A stretch of DNA of 64,000 nt from Geodermatophilaceae bacterium URHB0062 (GCA_000620185.1 JHVO01000017.1:43656-107655); one strand, 5' to 3'. Counted from the stretch's first letter, positions 8,485 to 17,834 are shown. The notes: generated by a model not told the origin, from the sequence alone. Translations and numbers: made by a program.

Positions 8485-9867
8485 CTACACCGGCCGTCGG
8501 GGCGCGGGTGCGATCTCGTTCGTGGGTGGGGCCTCCGGCGCCGTTGTCTCGGCCTCCTCCACCGCCGCGGACCCGGGCCGGCCGAGGATCTCGATCACGG
8601 CCAGCGCCACGAGCAAGCCCGCCGCGATGAGCAGGATCGCGACTCCGGTGGGCTGGTCGAGGAAGGCGAAGACCAGGACGGCCAGTATCACGGCTCCGAT
8701 CCGGAGCCCACGGACGTGCTGCCCGACCCACCTGGACACGGGCCCGTCCGCCCGGCCACCCCGGATGTCATGCAGATGACCGGCCGTCCAGCGACGGATC
8801 TCGACGGCGGTGTCGGACCGGCCCGCGAGGAACCCGGCGAGCGCGAGAACGAGACCGAGCACCATCAGCGCCCGCAGGCCCAGCCGCAGGTAGGTGACGA
8901 CGATGTCGAAACCCGATGCCGTCGCCGGTGCCGCTCCGGGTGGCACCGCGCCGACCAGCTGGCTGCGCGCGACGAGCAGCGCCGCGCCGAGGACCACGAG
9001 GGACAGGACCATCCCCAGGCCGACGCCGACCATCGCCCGGAACCTGTTGCGCGCCAGATACACCCCTGCGACGAACAGCAGCAGCACGGTCCAGGGCAGC
9101 ACGCCGGCGACGGTGTCGAGGGTCTGATAGGCGGACTGCGCACGCACGAGCGTGTCGGCGTTGGCCAACCGCACGGTCGGGTGAACGTCGGGCACCAGGC
9201 TCACCGCGGTCAGGCCCGCGTCGCTGAGCCGCTGCTTCGCGAGGTCGATGAAGGGAGCCAGGTCCATGTAGACGCTGTTGCCCTTGATGACGACGGTGTT
9301 GCTGTCGCCGGACAGGATGGTGACCGCCTGCTTGTGGGCCGCCGTGAGCGCCTGGTTCCAGGCCGAGACGAACGCCGGGCTGGCCACCAACTCGGCGACC
9401 TTGTCATGGACGAAGCCCGTCACCGCCGACGCGAGGGTCGGAGTCAAGGTCTGCAGCCGGTCGCCGAGCCGCGCCGGCAACCCCTGGGCCTCCAGCGCCG
9501 TGACGGCCTCGTCGGCCAGCCCTTGGACGTCGACGTACTGGAAGACCGTGCCGGTGATCCGATCGGTCAGCCGATTCTGGACATCCGCATTCTCGATGAG
9601 CGGGCTGACGCTCCGGACGAACCGGTCGGTGTTCGAGACCTGGTTGTTGGTCCACACCGCCACCGTGGCCACCGGCGTCAGGACGCAGCCGATGACGATG
9701 AGCAGCGTGGCGACCAGGGAACGCCATCGGAAGGTCCGTCGCGGCCGCTGCGCGTCCTGTCGCAGGCTCCGGTTCTCTCGACGGAGTTGCTCCAGCTCGA
9801 GTCGTTCGTCGGCGGTGAGTTCCGGCGCGGGAACCGGCTGGGCACCTGGTTGGTCGACCTGGGTCAT
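8485..9867 (-). CDS. Integral membrane protein with coiled-coil N-terminus, function unknown
   Basis: A 460-residue protein. Residues 25-45 form a short charged, probably coiled-coil stretch (ERLELEQLRRENRSLRQ), followed by a membrane helix (LVATLLIVIGCVLTPVATVA). A large domain of about 200 residues (residues 70-270), predicted extracytoplasmic, comes next. Four or five further helices and an acidic tail end the protein. ATG at 9867 was chosen because upstream sequence is arginine-rich and not protein-like. It has the look of a common actinobacterial membrane protein, but I cannot name a function. Confidence 0.8.
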   Translation of the reverse strand: MTQVDQPGAQPVPAPELTADERLELEQLRRENRSLRQDAQRPRRTFRWRSLVATLLIVIGCVLTPVATVAVWTNNQVSNTDRFVRSVSPLIENADVQNRLTDRITGTVFQYVDVQGLADEAVTALEAQGLPARLGDRLQTLTPTLASAVTGFVHDKVAELVASPAFVSAWNQALTAAHKQAVTILSGDSNTVVIKGNSVYMDLAPFIDLAKQRLSDAGLTAVSLVPDVHPTVRLANADTLVRAQSAYQTLDTVAGVLPWTVLLLFVAGVYLARNRFRAMVGVGLGMVLSLVVLGAALLVARSQLVGAVPPGAAPATASGFDIVVTYLRLGLRALMVLGLVLALAGFLAGRSDTAVEIRRWTAGHLHDIRGGRADGPVSRWVGQHVRGLRIGAVILAVLVFAFLDQPTGVAILLIAAGLLVALAVIEILGRPGSAAVEEAETTAPEAPPTNEIAPAPRRPV

Positions 9868-10078
9868 CGTGAGCGCCTCTCCGACAGCCGGCTGTGCCCG
9901 CGAGCCTGGGCGACCACCGACGGGTTTCCATCCCCTCCCGGGGATGAACCGGCCTTCCGGCCGGCCGGGTGGCGCGGCAGGTTCACCCCAAACGTGCGAC
10001 GCGGCGCGAGGCCGCCGGCGCGACGGTGTGCGGTGTCCCGGGCGAGCGCCCTGGGCCGCCTGCCTCCGAGGAGCTCTC

Positions 10079-10537
10079 ATGACCGACATCGGATCGTCGC
10101 GGCCCGACGTGGACACGACCCGCGTGGCCTACAGCACGGCTCCGGAGCCGACCGCCTGGGTGGGATGGGTCGTCTTCGCCGCCTTCATGATGATGCTGAA
10201 CGGCATCATCCAGCTGCTCGAGGGCTTCGTGGCCCTGTTCAAGGACGGCTATTACCACGTGAGCGCCCACGGTCTCGCCGTGAGCGTCAACTACACGGCG
10301 TGGGGCTGGGTCCACCTCATCCTGGGCGCGGCCATCCTCGCCAGCGGGTTCGGCATCCTCGCCGGGAACCTCCTGGCGCGCATCGTCGGCGTCGCGCTGG
10401 CGGGCGTCAACGCCGTGGTCGCGCTTCTGTTCATCGAGGCCGCCCCGGTCTGGGGAATCGTGCTCATCACCGTCGACGTGCTCGTCATCTACGCCCTGAC
10501 GGTGCACGGCCGCGAACTGCGTGACGCCCCCCTGTGA
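10079..10537 (+). CDS. DUF7144-family four-TM membrane protein
   Basis: A 152-residue protein with four hydrophobic helices; the signature pieces are WVGWVVFAAFMMMLNG, YTAWGWVHLILGA and IVLITVDVLVIYALTVHG. ATG at 10079 follows GAGGAG. It is a paralogue of the product at 12355-12807 and the two flank the Rv1733c-like and formylglycine-generating enzyme genes. Function unknown. Confidence 0.88.
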   Translation: MTDIGSSRPDVDTTRVAYSTAPEPTAWVGWVVFAAFMMMLNGIIQLLEGFVALFKDGYYHVSAHGLAVSVNYTAWGWVHLILGAAILASGFGILAGNLLARIVGVALAGVNAVVALLFIEAAPVWGIVLITVDVLVIYALTVHGRELRDAPL

Positions 10538-10595
10538 CCGACGATCCCGACGGTCGAGCTGACCCCCCGGACGTTCGAGCGTGAGGAGGCCGGAC

Positions 10596-11195
10596 GTGCC
10601 CGAGAAGAGGGCGACCCCCAACCATGGGATCCGGCGCTTCACGCTCGGCTCCGGGCCGCTCAAACGGAAGTCTGACCGCCTCCAGTTCCTGGCGCGTGTT
10701 CTCGTCCTGTGCAGCCTGGTGATGGCTGTGCCCCCCGCGCTGGCCGTGGCGACGGCCACCCATTCCCGGGCCCGGGCCGAAGCCACGACGGAGGCCGAGG
10801 AGCGTCAGCAGGTCCGTGCCACGCTCCAGCAGGACGCCGCCCCGGACCTCGACGGCTACGGGAACGCACTGGGAACTGCAGGAGCGACGGTCGTCTGGAC
10901 CGCCCCCTCGGGCATGGAGCGGAAGGGGCGCGTCGACGTTCCGATGGGCGCCAGAGCCGGGAACAGCGTTCCCATCTGGGTCGATCGACGAGGCGACCAG
11001 GTGCCGAAACCGCCGGACGACGGCGATGTCGCGAGACGGACCGTCGGGCAGGCCCTGTTCACGTACGTGTGGATCGTCGGGCTCGTCTGCGCCGGGTACT
11101 TCGGCTTCCGGACGGCCCTCGACCGCAGCCGGCTGCGCCGATGGGCGACGGACTGGGCGGCCGTCGAACCTCTGTGGAGGCGGGAAGTCCTCTGA
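10596..11195 (+). CDS. Rv1733c-like membrane protein
   Basis: A 199-residue protein with two membrane helices, one near residue 35 (LARVLVLCSLVMAVPPALAV) and one near residue 160 (LFTYVWIVGLVCAGYFGF), separated by an extracytoplasmic domain of about 100 residues. This is the layout of the Rv1733c-type proteins of actinobacteria. GTG at 10596 was chosen because AGGAGG sits seven bases upstream; an in-frame GTG at 10581 is inside that ribosome-binding site. Role unknown; the mycobacterial relative is known mainly as a dormancy-linked antigen. Confidence 0.8.
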   Translation: MPEKRATPNHGIRRFTLGSGPLKRKSDRLQFLARVLVLCSLVMAVPPALAVATATHSRARAEATTEAEERQQVRATLQQDAAPDLDGYGNALGTAGATVVWTAPSGMERKGRVDVPMGARAGNSVPIWVDRRGDQVPKPPDDGDVARRTVGQALFTYVWIVGLVCAGYFGFRTALDRSRLRRWATDWAAVEPLWRREVL

Positions 11196-11291
11196 TCGGC
11201 CGGCATTCCGGGGAGCTACGGGGATCGCTGGCCGGCCACAACCATGCCGCGAGGATGAGGCGCTCGGCCGTTGCCCGTCGATGCTCGGCGC

Positions 11292-12230
11292 ATGCGACGT
11301 GACGCCGTGCCCAAGACGACCGAGCAGCGCGGACACTGCTGCAGCCCTCAGCGTGGCGGGACCGTGGTGGAGTCACCGGCGCCCGTCGAGCACCGGCGAC
11401 CGTCGGTCGGGGACGTGACCGGTATCGGCTCGCTGCTCGAGCTGCCCGGTGGCACGTTCTGGATGGGCGCGGACGAGGAGCGCTATCCCGACGACGGGGA
11501 AGGGCCAGCTCGTCCGGTGCACGTCGACCGGTTCCGCATGGCGGCGTACGCCGTGCGTAACGACGAGTTCGCGCGCTTCACCGCCGCCACCGGGTACGTG
11601 ACGACGGCCGAGCGCGAGGGCTGGTCCTTCGTGTTCGGAGGACTGCTCCCCGAGGACTTCCCGCCGACCCGTGCGGTGGTGCAGGCGCCGTGGTGGCGCC
11701 AGGTCTTGGGAGCGAACTGGCGGCAGCCCGAAGGGCCCGGGACCGCCGTCGACGACCGGCCCGACCATCCCGTGGTGCACGTCTCGTGGATCGACGCGCG
11801 GGCGTTCTGCCGCTGGGCGGGCGGCCGCCTGCCGTCGGAGGCGGAGTGGGAGTACGCGGCGCGCGGTGGTCGGGAGCGGTGCCGGTACCCGTGGGGCGAC
11901 GAACTGACCCCCGGTGGCGAGCACCTGATGAACGTGTTCCAGGGCCGGTTCCCCACGGAGAACACCGGTGCCGACGGATTCGTCGGTACCGCTCCGGTGC
12001 ACGCCTTCCCGCCGAACGGATTCGGCCTCCACAACGCGACGGGCAACGTGTGGGAGTGGACGGCGGACCGCTTCGGTCCCTCGCGGCCCGGACAGCGGGT
12101 GACGCGAGGCGGCTCCTACCTCTGCCACGAGTCCTACTGCTGGCGATACCGCTGCGCCGCACGGTCGGGGAACACCCCCGACAGCAGCGCCGGCAACATC
12201 GGCTTCCGCATGGCGGCGGACCGCCCCTGA
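11292..12230 (+). CDS. Formylglycine-generating enzyme (sulfatase-modifying factor)
   Basis: This enzyme oxidises the active-site cysteine of sulfatases to C-alpha-formylglycine, an oxygen-dependent reaction. The 312-residue product has the whole SUMF1/FGE fold: GGTFWMG near residue 53, HPVVHVSW, GRLPSEAEWEYAARGG, GNVWEWT and the catalytic block GGSYLCHESYCWRYR. That block places the two catalytic cysteines at residues 278 and 283 with this start. The downstream NTPDSSAGNIGFR block is also intact. Its clients are probably the two sulfatases at 14200 and 19639, both with C-x-P-x-R sites. The start is uncertain: GTG codons at 11367 or 11415 would remove a poorly conserved leader without affecting the domain. 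Confidence 0.93.
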   Translation: MRRDAVPKTTEQRGHCCSPQRGGTVVESPAPVEHRRPSVGDVTGIGSLLELPGGTFWMGADEERYPDDGEGPARPVHVDRFRMAAYAVRNDEFARFTAATGYVTTAEREGWSFVFGGLLPEDFPPTRAVVQAPWWRQVLGANWRQPEGPGTAVDDRPDHPVVHVSWIDARAFCRWAGGRLPSEAEWEYAARGGRERCRYPWGDELTPGGEHLMNVFQGRFPTENTGADGFVGTAPVHAFPPNGFGLHNATGNVWEWTADRFGPSRPGQRVTRGGSYLCHESYCWRYRCAARSGNTPDSSAGNIGFRMAADRP

Positions 12231-12354
12231 CGAGGCCGCCGGCGCCGGCCGGATCGGATTCACCCCGATCGCATGACGCGTGCCGTCACGTCGGGTTCCA
12301 CGGTGGGCACGACCGGGCAACGGGCCCGGCTCCCTCCGTTCCGAGGAGCGCTCC

Positions 12355-12807
12355 ATGAGCGAGACCCGCCCATCGCGGTCCAGCGCGACCACCTCAGGCG
12401 TCGCGTACCGCGACGATCCGGCGCCCACCGGCTGGACCGGCTGGATCGCCTTCGCAAGCTGCATGATGCTGCTGCTCGGCTCGTTCCAGGCCATCCAGGG
12501 CTTCGTCGCCATCTTCGACCAGGGCTACTACGCCGTGACGGAGAAGGGCCTCGTGGTGAACGTGGACTACACCGTCTGGGGATGGGTCCATCTGGTGCTG
12601 GGCGTCCTGATCGCCGTCAGCGGCGTGGGCATCCTCTCCGGCAACATGGCCGCCCGCATTGTCGGCGTCCTCTTCGCCGGGGTGAGCGCGATCCTGAACC
12701 TGGTCTTCATCCAGGCCTACCCGGTGTGGAGCATGATCATCATCACCGTCGACGTCCTCGTGATCTTCGCCCTCACCGTCCACGGGGGTGAGCTGAAGCG
12801 CCGATGA
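12355..12807 (+). CDS. DUF7144-family four-TM membrane protein
   Basis: A 150-residue paralogue of the product at 10079-10537, sharing YTVWGWVHLVLG and IITVDVLVIFALTVHG at matching positions and four hydrophobic helices. ATG at 12355 follows GAGGAGC. Its last 35 bases overlap the end of the convergent AI-2E-type permease gene. Function unknown; it is immediately downstream of the formylglycine-generating enzyme and probably co-transcribed with it. Confidence 0.88.
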   Translation: MSETRPSRSSATTSGVAYRDDPAPTGWTGWIAFASCMMLLLGSFQAIQGFVAIFDQGYYAVTEKGLVVNVDYTVWGWVHLVLGVLIAVSGVGILSGNMAARIVGVLFAGVSAILNLVFIQAYPVWSMIIITVDVLVIFALTVHGGELKRR

Positions 12808-14083
12808 CCGATCCGGCCGTCGAGGTCGGGCCGGGGACGACAGCCCTGCCGGCCGCGGCGTCGCCGGGAGCCGGCTCGGTCTCCTCGGCGCCCGGCGCCG
12901 CCACCGGGGCGGGGGGCTTCCGTTCCAGGCTGCCGGCGAGTGCGATCGCCCAGCGCGCCGTCGGGTCGACGTCCACGAGCAGCGCCTTCGCCAGCAGGGT
13001 CAGCGGGATCGCGAGCAGAGCTCCGAGCGGGCCGAGCAGCCAGGTCCAGAAGATCAGGGCGAGGAACGTCGCCGTCATCGCCAGGCCGACGGAATCACCC
13101 ACGAACCGCGGCTGGATCAGCGACTGGATGACCAGGTTCAGGACGCAGTAGACGGCGATGACCACCAGCATCTCGGACACTCCCCCGTCCAGCAGGGCCA
13201 GCAGCGCCGGCGGGACGAGCCCGATGATGAAGCCGATGTTCGGGATGAAGTTGGTGAGGAAGCTGAGCACTCCCCAGAGGACCGGCAGCGGTACTCCGAT
13301 GATCGCCAGCGCGGCCCCGTCGAGAACTCCCACGATCAAGCCGAACACCGCGGTGACCACCAAATAGGTTCGGGTGCCTTTGGCGAACGAGCGCAGGGCC
13401 CGCTCGAGGTTCGGGCGATCCCCCGCGACCGCCGCGAGCCGCTGCTCCATGCCGCCCGCCTCCACGCTGAGGAAGAGCAACAGGCACAGCAGGAACACCA
13501 GGGACGACAGCAGTCCCGACAGGCCGGCGAGGACCGAGCCGATCAGCGCGACCAGCTTGGCCGGATCGATCGAACTGACCGCCTGCTGCAACTGGCCCGG
13601 CTTGACGCCGAACTGCTGCAGGCTCCCCGAGAGCGACTTCAACAGCTCGCTGGACTGGTCGGCGTACTGCGGCAGGAGAGCGGCGAGCTGGGCGATCGAC
13701 ACGACGATCACGAGCGCGAACAGAAGCAGCAGGCCGACCACGAAGGTCACCAGCACCAGCGTCGTCAGCCAGCTCGGCCAGCCGCGACCAAGCAGCCAGG
13801 ACTGCACCGGACTGACCGCGATCACGATGATCAGCGCAAGGAACACCGGGCCGACGAGCCAGGCCGTGAAGTAGAGACCGGCCAGGATCAGGAAGCCGGC
13901 TGCCCAGCCCACGAGCGTGACCACGGCTCTGGGCATCACCGGTCGCTCAGTGGAGCCTGCGCCCGCTGCAGGCGGCTCCGCGGCCGCATCGACCTGTGCC
14001 GGCAGCCTGGGAGCCGGCGGCCCGTCCGCGCGGCCGTCGAAACCCTCCGCTGACGCCGGGGGGACCGTCGGAGGTGTCGTCAT
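12773..14083 (-). CDS. AI-2E-family transporter (PerM-like permease)
   Basis: A 436-residue membrane protein with the AI-2E/PerM layout. A proline- and alanine-rich cytoplasmic N-terminus (1-50) is followed by two or three helices, a soluble middle segment (SLQQFGVKPGQLQQAVSS), then about five helices. One of these contains the family's FLTNFIPNIGFIIGLVPP stretch and another contains IQPRFVGDSVGL. The C-terminal tail is cytoplasmic and proline-rich. Members are proton-driven or unknown-substrate permeases; autoinducer transport should not be assumed. It diverges from the sulfatase at 14200 across a 116-bp spacer and ends by overlapping the DUF7144 gene. Confidence 0.9.
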   Translation of the reverse strand: MTTPPTVPPASAEGFDGRADGPPAPRLPAQVDAAAEPPAAGAGSTERPVMPRAVVTLVGWAAGFLILAGLYFTAWLVGPVFLALIIVIAVSPVQSWLLGRGWPSWLTTLVLVTFVVGLLLLFALVIVVSIAQLAALLPQYADQSSELLKSLSGSLQQFGVKPGQLQQAVSSIDPAKLVALIGSVLAGLSGLLSSLVFLLCLLLFLSVEAGGMEQRLAAVAGDRPNLERALRSFAKGTRTYLVVTAVFGLIVGVLDGAALAIIGVPLPVLWGVLSFLTNFIPNIGFIIGLVPPALLALLDGGVSEMLVVIAVYCVLNLVIQSLIQPRFVGDSVGLAMTATFLALIFWTWLLGPLGALLAIPLTLLAKALLVDVDPTARWAIALAGSLERKPPAPVAAPGAEETEPAPGDAAAGRAVVPGPTSTAGSVIGASAHPRGR

Positions 14084-14199
14084 GCGGCGACGGTAGGAGC
14101 ACGACGGCCCTGCCGGATCACCCCGGGAAGGTGGGGCAGGCGCGGGCCGGAGCTGTTCTCCTCGACGGGATCACGGCGCCCCGTCCCCAGGAGGAACCC

Positions 14200-16551
14200 A
14201 TGGCACTGACCGAGTATCCGGCGGGGGTTGCGTTCCCGGGCGTGATCGGCCGGACGACGGACGAGTCCGCCCCCGCCTGGCCGCAGCCCGCGCGGGCTGT
14301 TCCCGGCTCGCCGAACGTGCTGATGGTCGTGCTCGACGACACCGGGTTCGGTCAGCTGGGTTGCTACGGCAGCCCCATCGCGACGCCGAACTTCGACGCC
14401 CTCGCTGCGGACGGCCTGCGCTACACCAACATGCACACCACAGCCCTGTGCTCCCCGAGCCGGTCCTGCATCGTCACTGGCCGCAATCACCACAGCAACG
14501 GGATGGCCGCCATCACCGAACTGGCGTCCGGCTACCCCGGCTACAACGGCGTCGTCCCGTTCGAGAACGGCTTCCTCTCCGAGATGCTGCTCGGGCACGG
14601 CTACAGCACCTACATGGTCGGTAAGTGGCACCTGACGCCGAGCAACAACGAGACCGCCGCCGGGCCGTACGACCGCTGGCCGCTGGCGCGCGGCTTCGAG
14701 CGCTTCTACGGCTTCCTCGGCGGTGACACCAGCCAGTGGTATCCGGACCTGGTGTACGACAACCACCAGGTCGAGTCACCGGCGACGCCGGAAGAGGGCT
14801 ATCACCTGAGCGAGGACCTGGTCGACAAGTCCATGCAGTTCATCGCCGACGCCAAGCAGGTCGACCCCGACAAGCCCTTCTACCTCCACCTCTGTTTCGG
14901 GGCCGCGCACGCTCCGCACCACGTGGCCAAGGAATGGGCGGATCGGTACGCGGGTCAGTTCGACGACGGCTGGGACGCCTACCGGGAGAAGGTGTTCGCC
15001 GCCCAGAAGAAGCTGGGGATCGTCCCCGAGGGCACCGTCCTCTCCCGGCACGACCCCGACGTCCCCGATTGGGACTCCCTGCCGGATCCGGCCCGCAGGC
15101 TGTACAGCCGCATGATGGAGGTCTTCGCGGGCTTCCTCAGCCACACCGATGCCCAACTCGGGCGGTTGCTCGACTTCCTCCGGGAGCGCGGTGAGCTCGA
15201 CAACACGCTCGTCATGGTGATCTCCGACAACGGCGCGAGTGCGGAGGGCGGCCCGACCGGCACCACGAACGAGGCGCAGTTCTTCAACAACGCCCAGGAG
15301 TCGCTCGAGGACAGCCTCGCGCGGATCGACGAGATCGGCGGCCCGACGACCTTCAACCACTATCCGTGGGGCTGGACCTGGGCCGGCAACACCCCCTTCC
15401 GGCGGTGGAAGAGGGAGACCTACCGGGGCGGTGCCTCGGACCCCTTCATCGTCTCCTGGCCGCAAGGCATCACGGCCAAGGGCGAGGTGCGGACGCAGTA
15501 CGCACACATCATCGACATGGTCCCCACCGTGCTCGACGTCCTGGGCATCGAACCACCAGCCACGATCCGGGGCGTGACGCAGTCACCAATGCAGGGGGTC
15601 AGTTTCGCGAAGACCTTCGACGACGCCGCCGTGGCCAGCGACCACCACACGCAGTACTTCGAGATGCTCGGCCACCGAGCCATCTACCACGACGGCTGGC
15701 GGGCGGTCTGCCCGTGGCCCGGCCCGTCGTTCACCGAGGCCGGCATCGGGTTCGGACAGCCCATCTCGGCCGACAAGCTCTCCGAGCTCGATGCCACGGG
15801 CTGGGAGCTGTACCACGTCGACGAGGACTTCGCGGAGAACAACGACGTCGCCGACGCCAACCGGGCCAGGCTCATCGCCCTCATCGGCACGTGGTACGTC
15901 GAAGCGGGCAGGTACAGCGTCATGCCGGTCGACGGGAGCGGCCTGCAGCGCATGATCGCCGAGAAACCGCAGGCGGCCGCGACCCGAAGCACCTACACCT
16001 ACATCCCGGGGACGCAGTCTGTGCCGTTCTTCGCCGGTCCGCGGGTGCTCAACCGCCCGCACAGCATCACGGCCTCGGTCGAGATCCCGGACGGCGGCGC
16101 CGAGGGCGTTCTGCTCTGCCAGGGCTCGGCAGCCGGGGGGTATTCGCTCTACATGAAGGACGGCGCGCTGCACTACGTGCACAACTACGTCTCTCGGAGC
16201 CTCCACCGGGTGTCCTCGCCCGAGCCGGTTCCGGCCGGCGCGCACGCACTCCGCTTCGAGTTCCAGCCGACCGGTGAACCGGACCTGCCCGCCGGGAAGG
16301 GCGCGCCGGGATTGCTGCAGCTCTACGTCGACGACGAGCTCGTCGCTGCGTCCGAGGCCCCCGTAACCATCCCGTTCGCCATCAACCCCGGCGCACTCAC
16401 GTGCGGCCTCAACCCCGGCTCCCCCGTGACCCCGGACTACTCCTCCCCGTTCCCGTTCACCGGAACGCTGCACGGCGTGACCGTCGACGTGTCGGGCGAC
16501 CTCATCCACGACAGCGAGAGCGAGATGCGGATGGCGATGGCCCGCCAGTAG
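14200..16551 (+). CDS. Arylsulfatase, sulfatase family (783 aa)
   Basis: A sulfate-ester hydrolase of the alkaline-phosphatase superfamily. Metal ligands include the DD pair at residues 46-47 (VVLDDTGFGQLGCYG). The formylglycine site is C84 in CSPSR, followed by TGRNHHSNGM. Further sulfatase blocks are GKWHLTP, VISDNGASAEGG and AHAPHH. The C-terminal 180 residues after the catalytic domain form a beta-rich, lectin-like domain (GGYSLYMKDG, LQLYVDDELVA), as in the long arylsulfatases. There is no signal peptide, so it is probably cytoplasmic. ATG at 14200 follows AGGAGG. It needs activation by the formylglycine-generating enzyme at 11292. The substrate is unknown. Confidence 0.93.
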   Translation: MALTEYPAGVAFPGVIGRTTDESAPAWPQPARAVPGSPNVLMVVLDDTGFGQLGCYGSPIATPNFDALAADGLRYTNMHTTALCSPSRSCIVTGRNHHSNGMAAITELASGYPGYNGVVPFENGFLSEMLLGHGYSTYMVGKWHLTPSNNETAAGPYDRWPLARGFERFYGFLGGDTSQWYPDLVYDNHQVESPATPEEGYHLSEDLVDKSMQFIADAKQVDPDKPFYLHLCFGAAHAPHHVAKEWADRYAGQFDDGWDAYREKVFAAQKKLGIVPEGTVLSRHDPDVPDWDSLPDPARRLYSRMMEVFAGFLSHTDAQLGRLLDFLRERGELDNTLVMVISDNGASAEGGPTGTTNEAQFFNNAQESLEDSLARIDEIGGPTTFNHYPWGWTWAGNTPFRRWKRETYRGGASDPFIVSWPQGITAKGEVRTQYAHIIDMVPTVLDVLGIEPPATIRGVTQSPMQGVSFAKTFDDAAVASDHHTQYFEMLGHRAIYHDGWRAVCPWPGPSFTEAGIGFGQPISADKLSELDATGWELYHVDEDFAENNDVADANRARLIALIGTWYVEAGRYSVMPVDGSGLQRMIAEKPQAAATRSTYTYIPGTQSVPFFAGPRVLNRPHSITASVEIPDGGAEGVLLCQGSAAGGYSLYMKDGALHYVHNYVSRSLHRVSSPEPVPAGAHALRFEFQPTGEPDLPAGKGAPGLLQLYVDDELVAASEAPVTIPFAINPGALTCGLNPGSPVTPDYSSPFPFTGTLHGVTVDVSGDLIHDSESEMRMAMARQ

Positions 16552-16565
16552 GTACCTGACCAGCG

Positions 16566-16599
16566 GCTCGCCCCGGCGCAGAGGTCCCGCCGGGCGAGC
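16566..16599. terminator. Hairpin between convergent genes
   Basis: A GCTCGCCCCGGCG arm pairs with CGCCGGGCGAGC after a nine-base loop, with one bulged base. It lies between the sulfatase stop and the convergent 120-residue protein stop, so it can serve both. There is no U-tract, as is common in actinobacteria. Confidence 0.6.
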
Positions 16600-16606
16600 T
16601 GTCCGG

Positions 16607-16969
16607 CTAATCGTCCTCGAGCAGCAGCCGCAGCCCTGAATGGAGCGCATTCCGGTCGGCCTGCCACACGTCCAGGGCACTTCCCAAGTAGGAGCACAGA
16701 CACGAGAGGGACCATCCTCGCCAGGAGCGGCCCTCCAACTCGCCGACCAGGAAGTCGACGCGGTCGTCGCGTGTCTCCGCGGGTTCCAGCGCGTCGACCA
16801 CACCGACGTCCGTTCCGGGCAACGTGCCCAGGAAACAGAGGACGCTGTGCCGGTCCACCGCTCCGACGACCCGCCGAGCGAGCATCCGGACGGTGAAGCT
16901 GCGCCAGGCATATGGCGCCAGGGAGGCGGCCACGGAAGCCGCACACTCGTCGCCCGACGTCCGGGCCAC
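16607..16969 (-). CDS. 120-aa protein of unrecognised family, sulfatase-linked copy 1
   Basis: A 120-residue soluble protein with the block WRSFTVRMLARRVVGAVDR, then FLGTLPGTDVG and a C-terminal helical segment ending in GLRLLLEDD. It has the same length as the product at 22834-23196 and is clearly paralogous (WRSFTERKLTRRAVGAVDR). Both copies read on the minus strand, converging on the end of a sulfatase neighbourhood. The ATG at 16969 has no strong ribosome-binding site. Helical and basic in the middle; no catalytic motif is seen. Function unknown. Confidence 0.72.
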   Translation of the reverse strand: MARTSGDECAASVAASLAPYAWRSFTVRMLARRVVGAVDRHSVLCFLGTLPGTDVGVVDALEPAETRDDRVDFLVGELEGRSWRGWSLSCLCSYLGSALDVWQADRNALHSGLRLLLEDD

Positions 16970-17179
16970 GGGGACATCCCTCCGTTCAGTTCATCGGTTC
17001 GCTCGCGAGCCTGAGCCGGCCCGCCAGTACCCCCGTACCGGGCGCCGTAGTCGCGATGGTGGCGCTCACCCCTGAAGGGCGAGGTGATGCCCGTCCCGAG
17101 ACGGAACGCTCCAGGTGCCGGCTCGCGGCACGTCGTTCGAGCGGCGTCCTGGGCGATGGCTCACACGGATGGAGACGAC

Positions 17180-17722
17180 ATGGCAATCGGACCTGTACAG
17201 CTCATCGTGGTGGGGTTCCCGCACCCGGACTTCCACGGCGAGATCATCGACGAGCTCGAGCGGCTCCGGCAGAGCGACACGGTACGGGTGATCGACGCCC
17301 TGGCCGTCTACAAGAGCCCGGACGGCGAGCTCGAGGCGATGCACCTGAGCAATCTCTCCGAGGACGAGGCGATCGAGCTCGGCAGCAAGGTGGGAGCGCT
17401 CATCGGTCTCGGGTTCGACGGGGAGGAAGGCGCGGACGAGGGCGCGATGGCCGGGGCCCGGGCCGCGGCCGACGGAATCTCGGCCTTCTCCAACGAGGAG
17501 GCCTGGGATGTGCTCGAGGAGATCCCGAACGGATCGGCTGCCGCGCTGGTGCTGCTCGAGCACCACTGGGCGGTCGGGCTCCGCGACGCCATCGCCCGGG
17601 CCGGTGGATTCCGGGTGAGCGACGGGTTCATCAGTCCGCTCGACCTCATCGGGATCGGGCTGCTGACCGCCGAGGAGGCGGCCGAACTACACGGCGCCGA
17701 GGCGTCGACGCCTGCTTCCTGA
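17180..17722 (+). CDS. DUF6325-family protein
   Basis: A 180-residue acidic protein starting MAIGPVQLIVVGFPHPDF, which I recognise as the DUF6325 opening, with ELERLRQSDTVRVIDAL and a glycine-rich helical segment (SKVGALIGLGFDGEEGAD) resembling DUF1269 relatives. The C-terminus carries LTAEEAAEL. ATG at 17180 is preceded by GGAG. It has no membrane segment strong enough to call. Function is unknown; relatives commonly lie near stress and membrane genes. Confidence 0.85.
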   Translation: MAIGPVQLIVVGFPHPDFHGEIIDELERLRQSDTVRVIDALAVYKSPDGELEAMHLSNLSEDEAIELGSKVGALIGLGFDGEEGADEGAMAGARAAADGISAFSNEEAWDVLEEIPNGSAAALVLLEHHWAVGLRDAIARAGGFRVSDGFISPLDLIGIGLLTAEEAAELHGAEASTPAS

Positions 17723-17762
17723 CCATGAGATGCCGACCGACGCACGCGGAGAGGAGGACAGC

Positions 17763-17834
17763 ATGCTGGGTTCACGCAGAGTCGCGAGACGGACCGGCCG
17801 GCGGACCGCGCGCCGGGTCAGTCGTCGCCGCTGA
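17763..17834 (+). CDS. Possible 23-aa arginine-rich mini-ORF
   Basis: An ATG at 17763 with GAGAGGAGGAC just upstream opens a 23-residue frame, MLGSRRVARRTGRRTARRVS plus RRR, ending at TGA 17834. The ribosome-binding site is excellent but the product is extremely basic. It may be a real small protein or the surviving 5' end of a longer decayed gene. Low confidence. Confidence 0.3.
   Translation: MLGSRRVARRTGRRTARRVSRRR

Noticed and set aside
8108..8731. Extended N-terminus for the 75-residue protein
   Set aside because: The strong ribosome-binding site lies at 8107; upstream sequence overlaps the channel remnant and looks non-coding.
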